This document shows, one piece after another, positions 63,730-64,000 of a DNA stretch of 64,000 nucleotides. Numbering within the stretch: position 1 is the first letter of the stretch; each line of letters starts with the position of its first letter. The stretch comes from Fistulifera solaris (taxonomy: Eukaryota; Bacillariophyta; Bacillariophyceae; Naviculales; Stauroneidaceae), in assembly GCA_030295235.1 (NCBI GenBank), contig AP026136.1, positions 1,178,001 to 1,242,000 on the forward strand, written 5' to 3'. A model generated the notes under the pieces. It did no database searches. It was not told the origin of the DNA and worked only from the letters and a program-made list of their open reading frames with translations. The position numbers and the translations under genes are program-made.

Positions 63730-64000
63730 ATGAATGCTGCCACCCAAATTCTAGTATCGACATCTTATAAGGATAAATGCAATCAATCAGATATTTCAAG
63801 ACAGGCAAATCGACCCAAAAATCCTTTAGCCGTGACAGCGTTGCAGTTACTCCAGCAAAGACAAGAACAAAACAATACAAATAAAAATTCTTTTCATTGA
63901 TACCGCATTCCGAAGAGCCATGGCTACGACTGAATTTCCCTGGAATCTATGAGTTGACGGGTTCTGCTGGTTCAGGCAAAACTCAATTGGCATTACAATG
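63730..64000 (+). CDS. RAD51/XRCC3-like recombination ATPase (5' part, runs off the window)
   Basis: Starts MNAATQILVSTSYKD and, after a Gln/Asn-rich stretch, reaches IYELTGSAGSGKTQLALQ at the window edge. GSAGSGKT is a Walker A motif, and the context ELTG-x4-GKTQLALQ resembles XRCC3-type RAD51 paralogues (TEL-x-G-x4-GKTQLALQ) more than bacterial RecA. These ATPases act with RAD51 in homologous recombination repair. The frame needs one extra T in the run 63891-63894 to link the N-terminus with SLIPHSEEPWLRL. Only about 90 residues are visible, so the exact paralogue is open. Confidence 0.6.

Noticed and set aside
1028-63894. Programmed ribosomal frameshifting as explanation of the broken frames
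   Set aside because: Sites lack a common slippery heptamer and occur in unrelated genes with both +1 and -1 sense; homopolymer miscounting explains them better.

Overview
The window is nuclear DNA of a eukaryotic microalga, most likely a pennate diatom. The support is: short GT-AG introns (about 65-125 nt); ER signal peptides followed by an F-containing plastid-type transit motif; ribosomal stalk proteins ending in a Gly-rich tail with terminal DY instead of GFGLFD; membrane-anchored LRR proteins; and ankyrin and Cys-rich secreted families of the stramenopile type. I cannot fix the species from the sequence alone.

Layout. 0.2-4.2 kb: two tandem ankyrin-repeat paralogues. 4.5-7.3 kb: a small plastid-targeted protein and a divergent pair of secreted Y/Q/D-rich paralogues, one carrying EF-hands. 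7.5-31 kb is mostly housekeeping: P1 and P0 stalk proteins, a GDPD phosphodiesterase, a tubby-like protein, a cyclophilin-like membrane protein, an organellar BipA/TypA GTPase, a CABLES-like cyclin-box protein, PHF5A, eIF2 gamma, an omega-type GST, a ubiquitin-like/multi-TM protein and a putative 2OG oxygenase. 32-38.9 kb: a candidate LPMO, a HAD 5'-nucleotidase and AdoMet decarboxylase with a leader uORF. 39-60 kb is an accessory zone: a family of Cys-rich secreted or GPI-anchored proteins (one decayed, three largely intact), a globin-like protein, a Nup50-type nucleoporin, an LRR membrane protein, an LRR-gene relic, two decayed LRR-like pseudogenes and a minisatellite. 60.7-63.2 kb: an internally deleted RNA polymerase II RPB1 pseudogene reaching the CTD heptads. 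Right edge: the start of a RAD51/XRCC3-like ATPase.

Mobile and repeat content: a 332-bp MITE with perfect 17-bp terminal inverted repeats and an 8-bp target duplication; a diverged ~255-bp dispersed repeat in two copies, each bounded by the same palindrome; and a 254-bp near-identical duplication inside one Cys-rich gene.

Caution for users: at least twelve otherwise well-conserved genes carry one or two frame breaks, nearly all repaired by adding or removing a single base in a homopolymer. I read these as consensus (assembly) errors rather than biology. By contrast the RPB1 copy, the LRR-like copies and probably the 39.3-40.8 kb gene look truly decayed.
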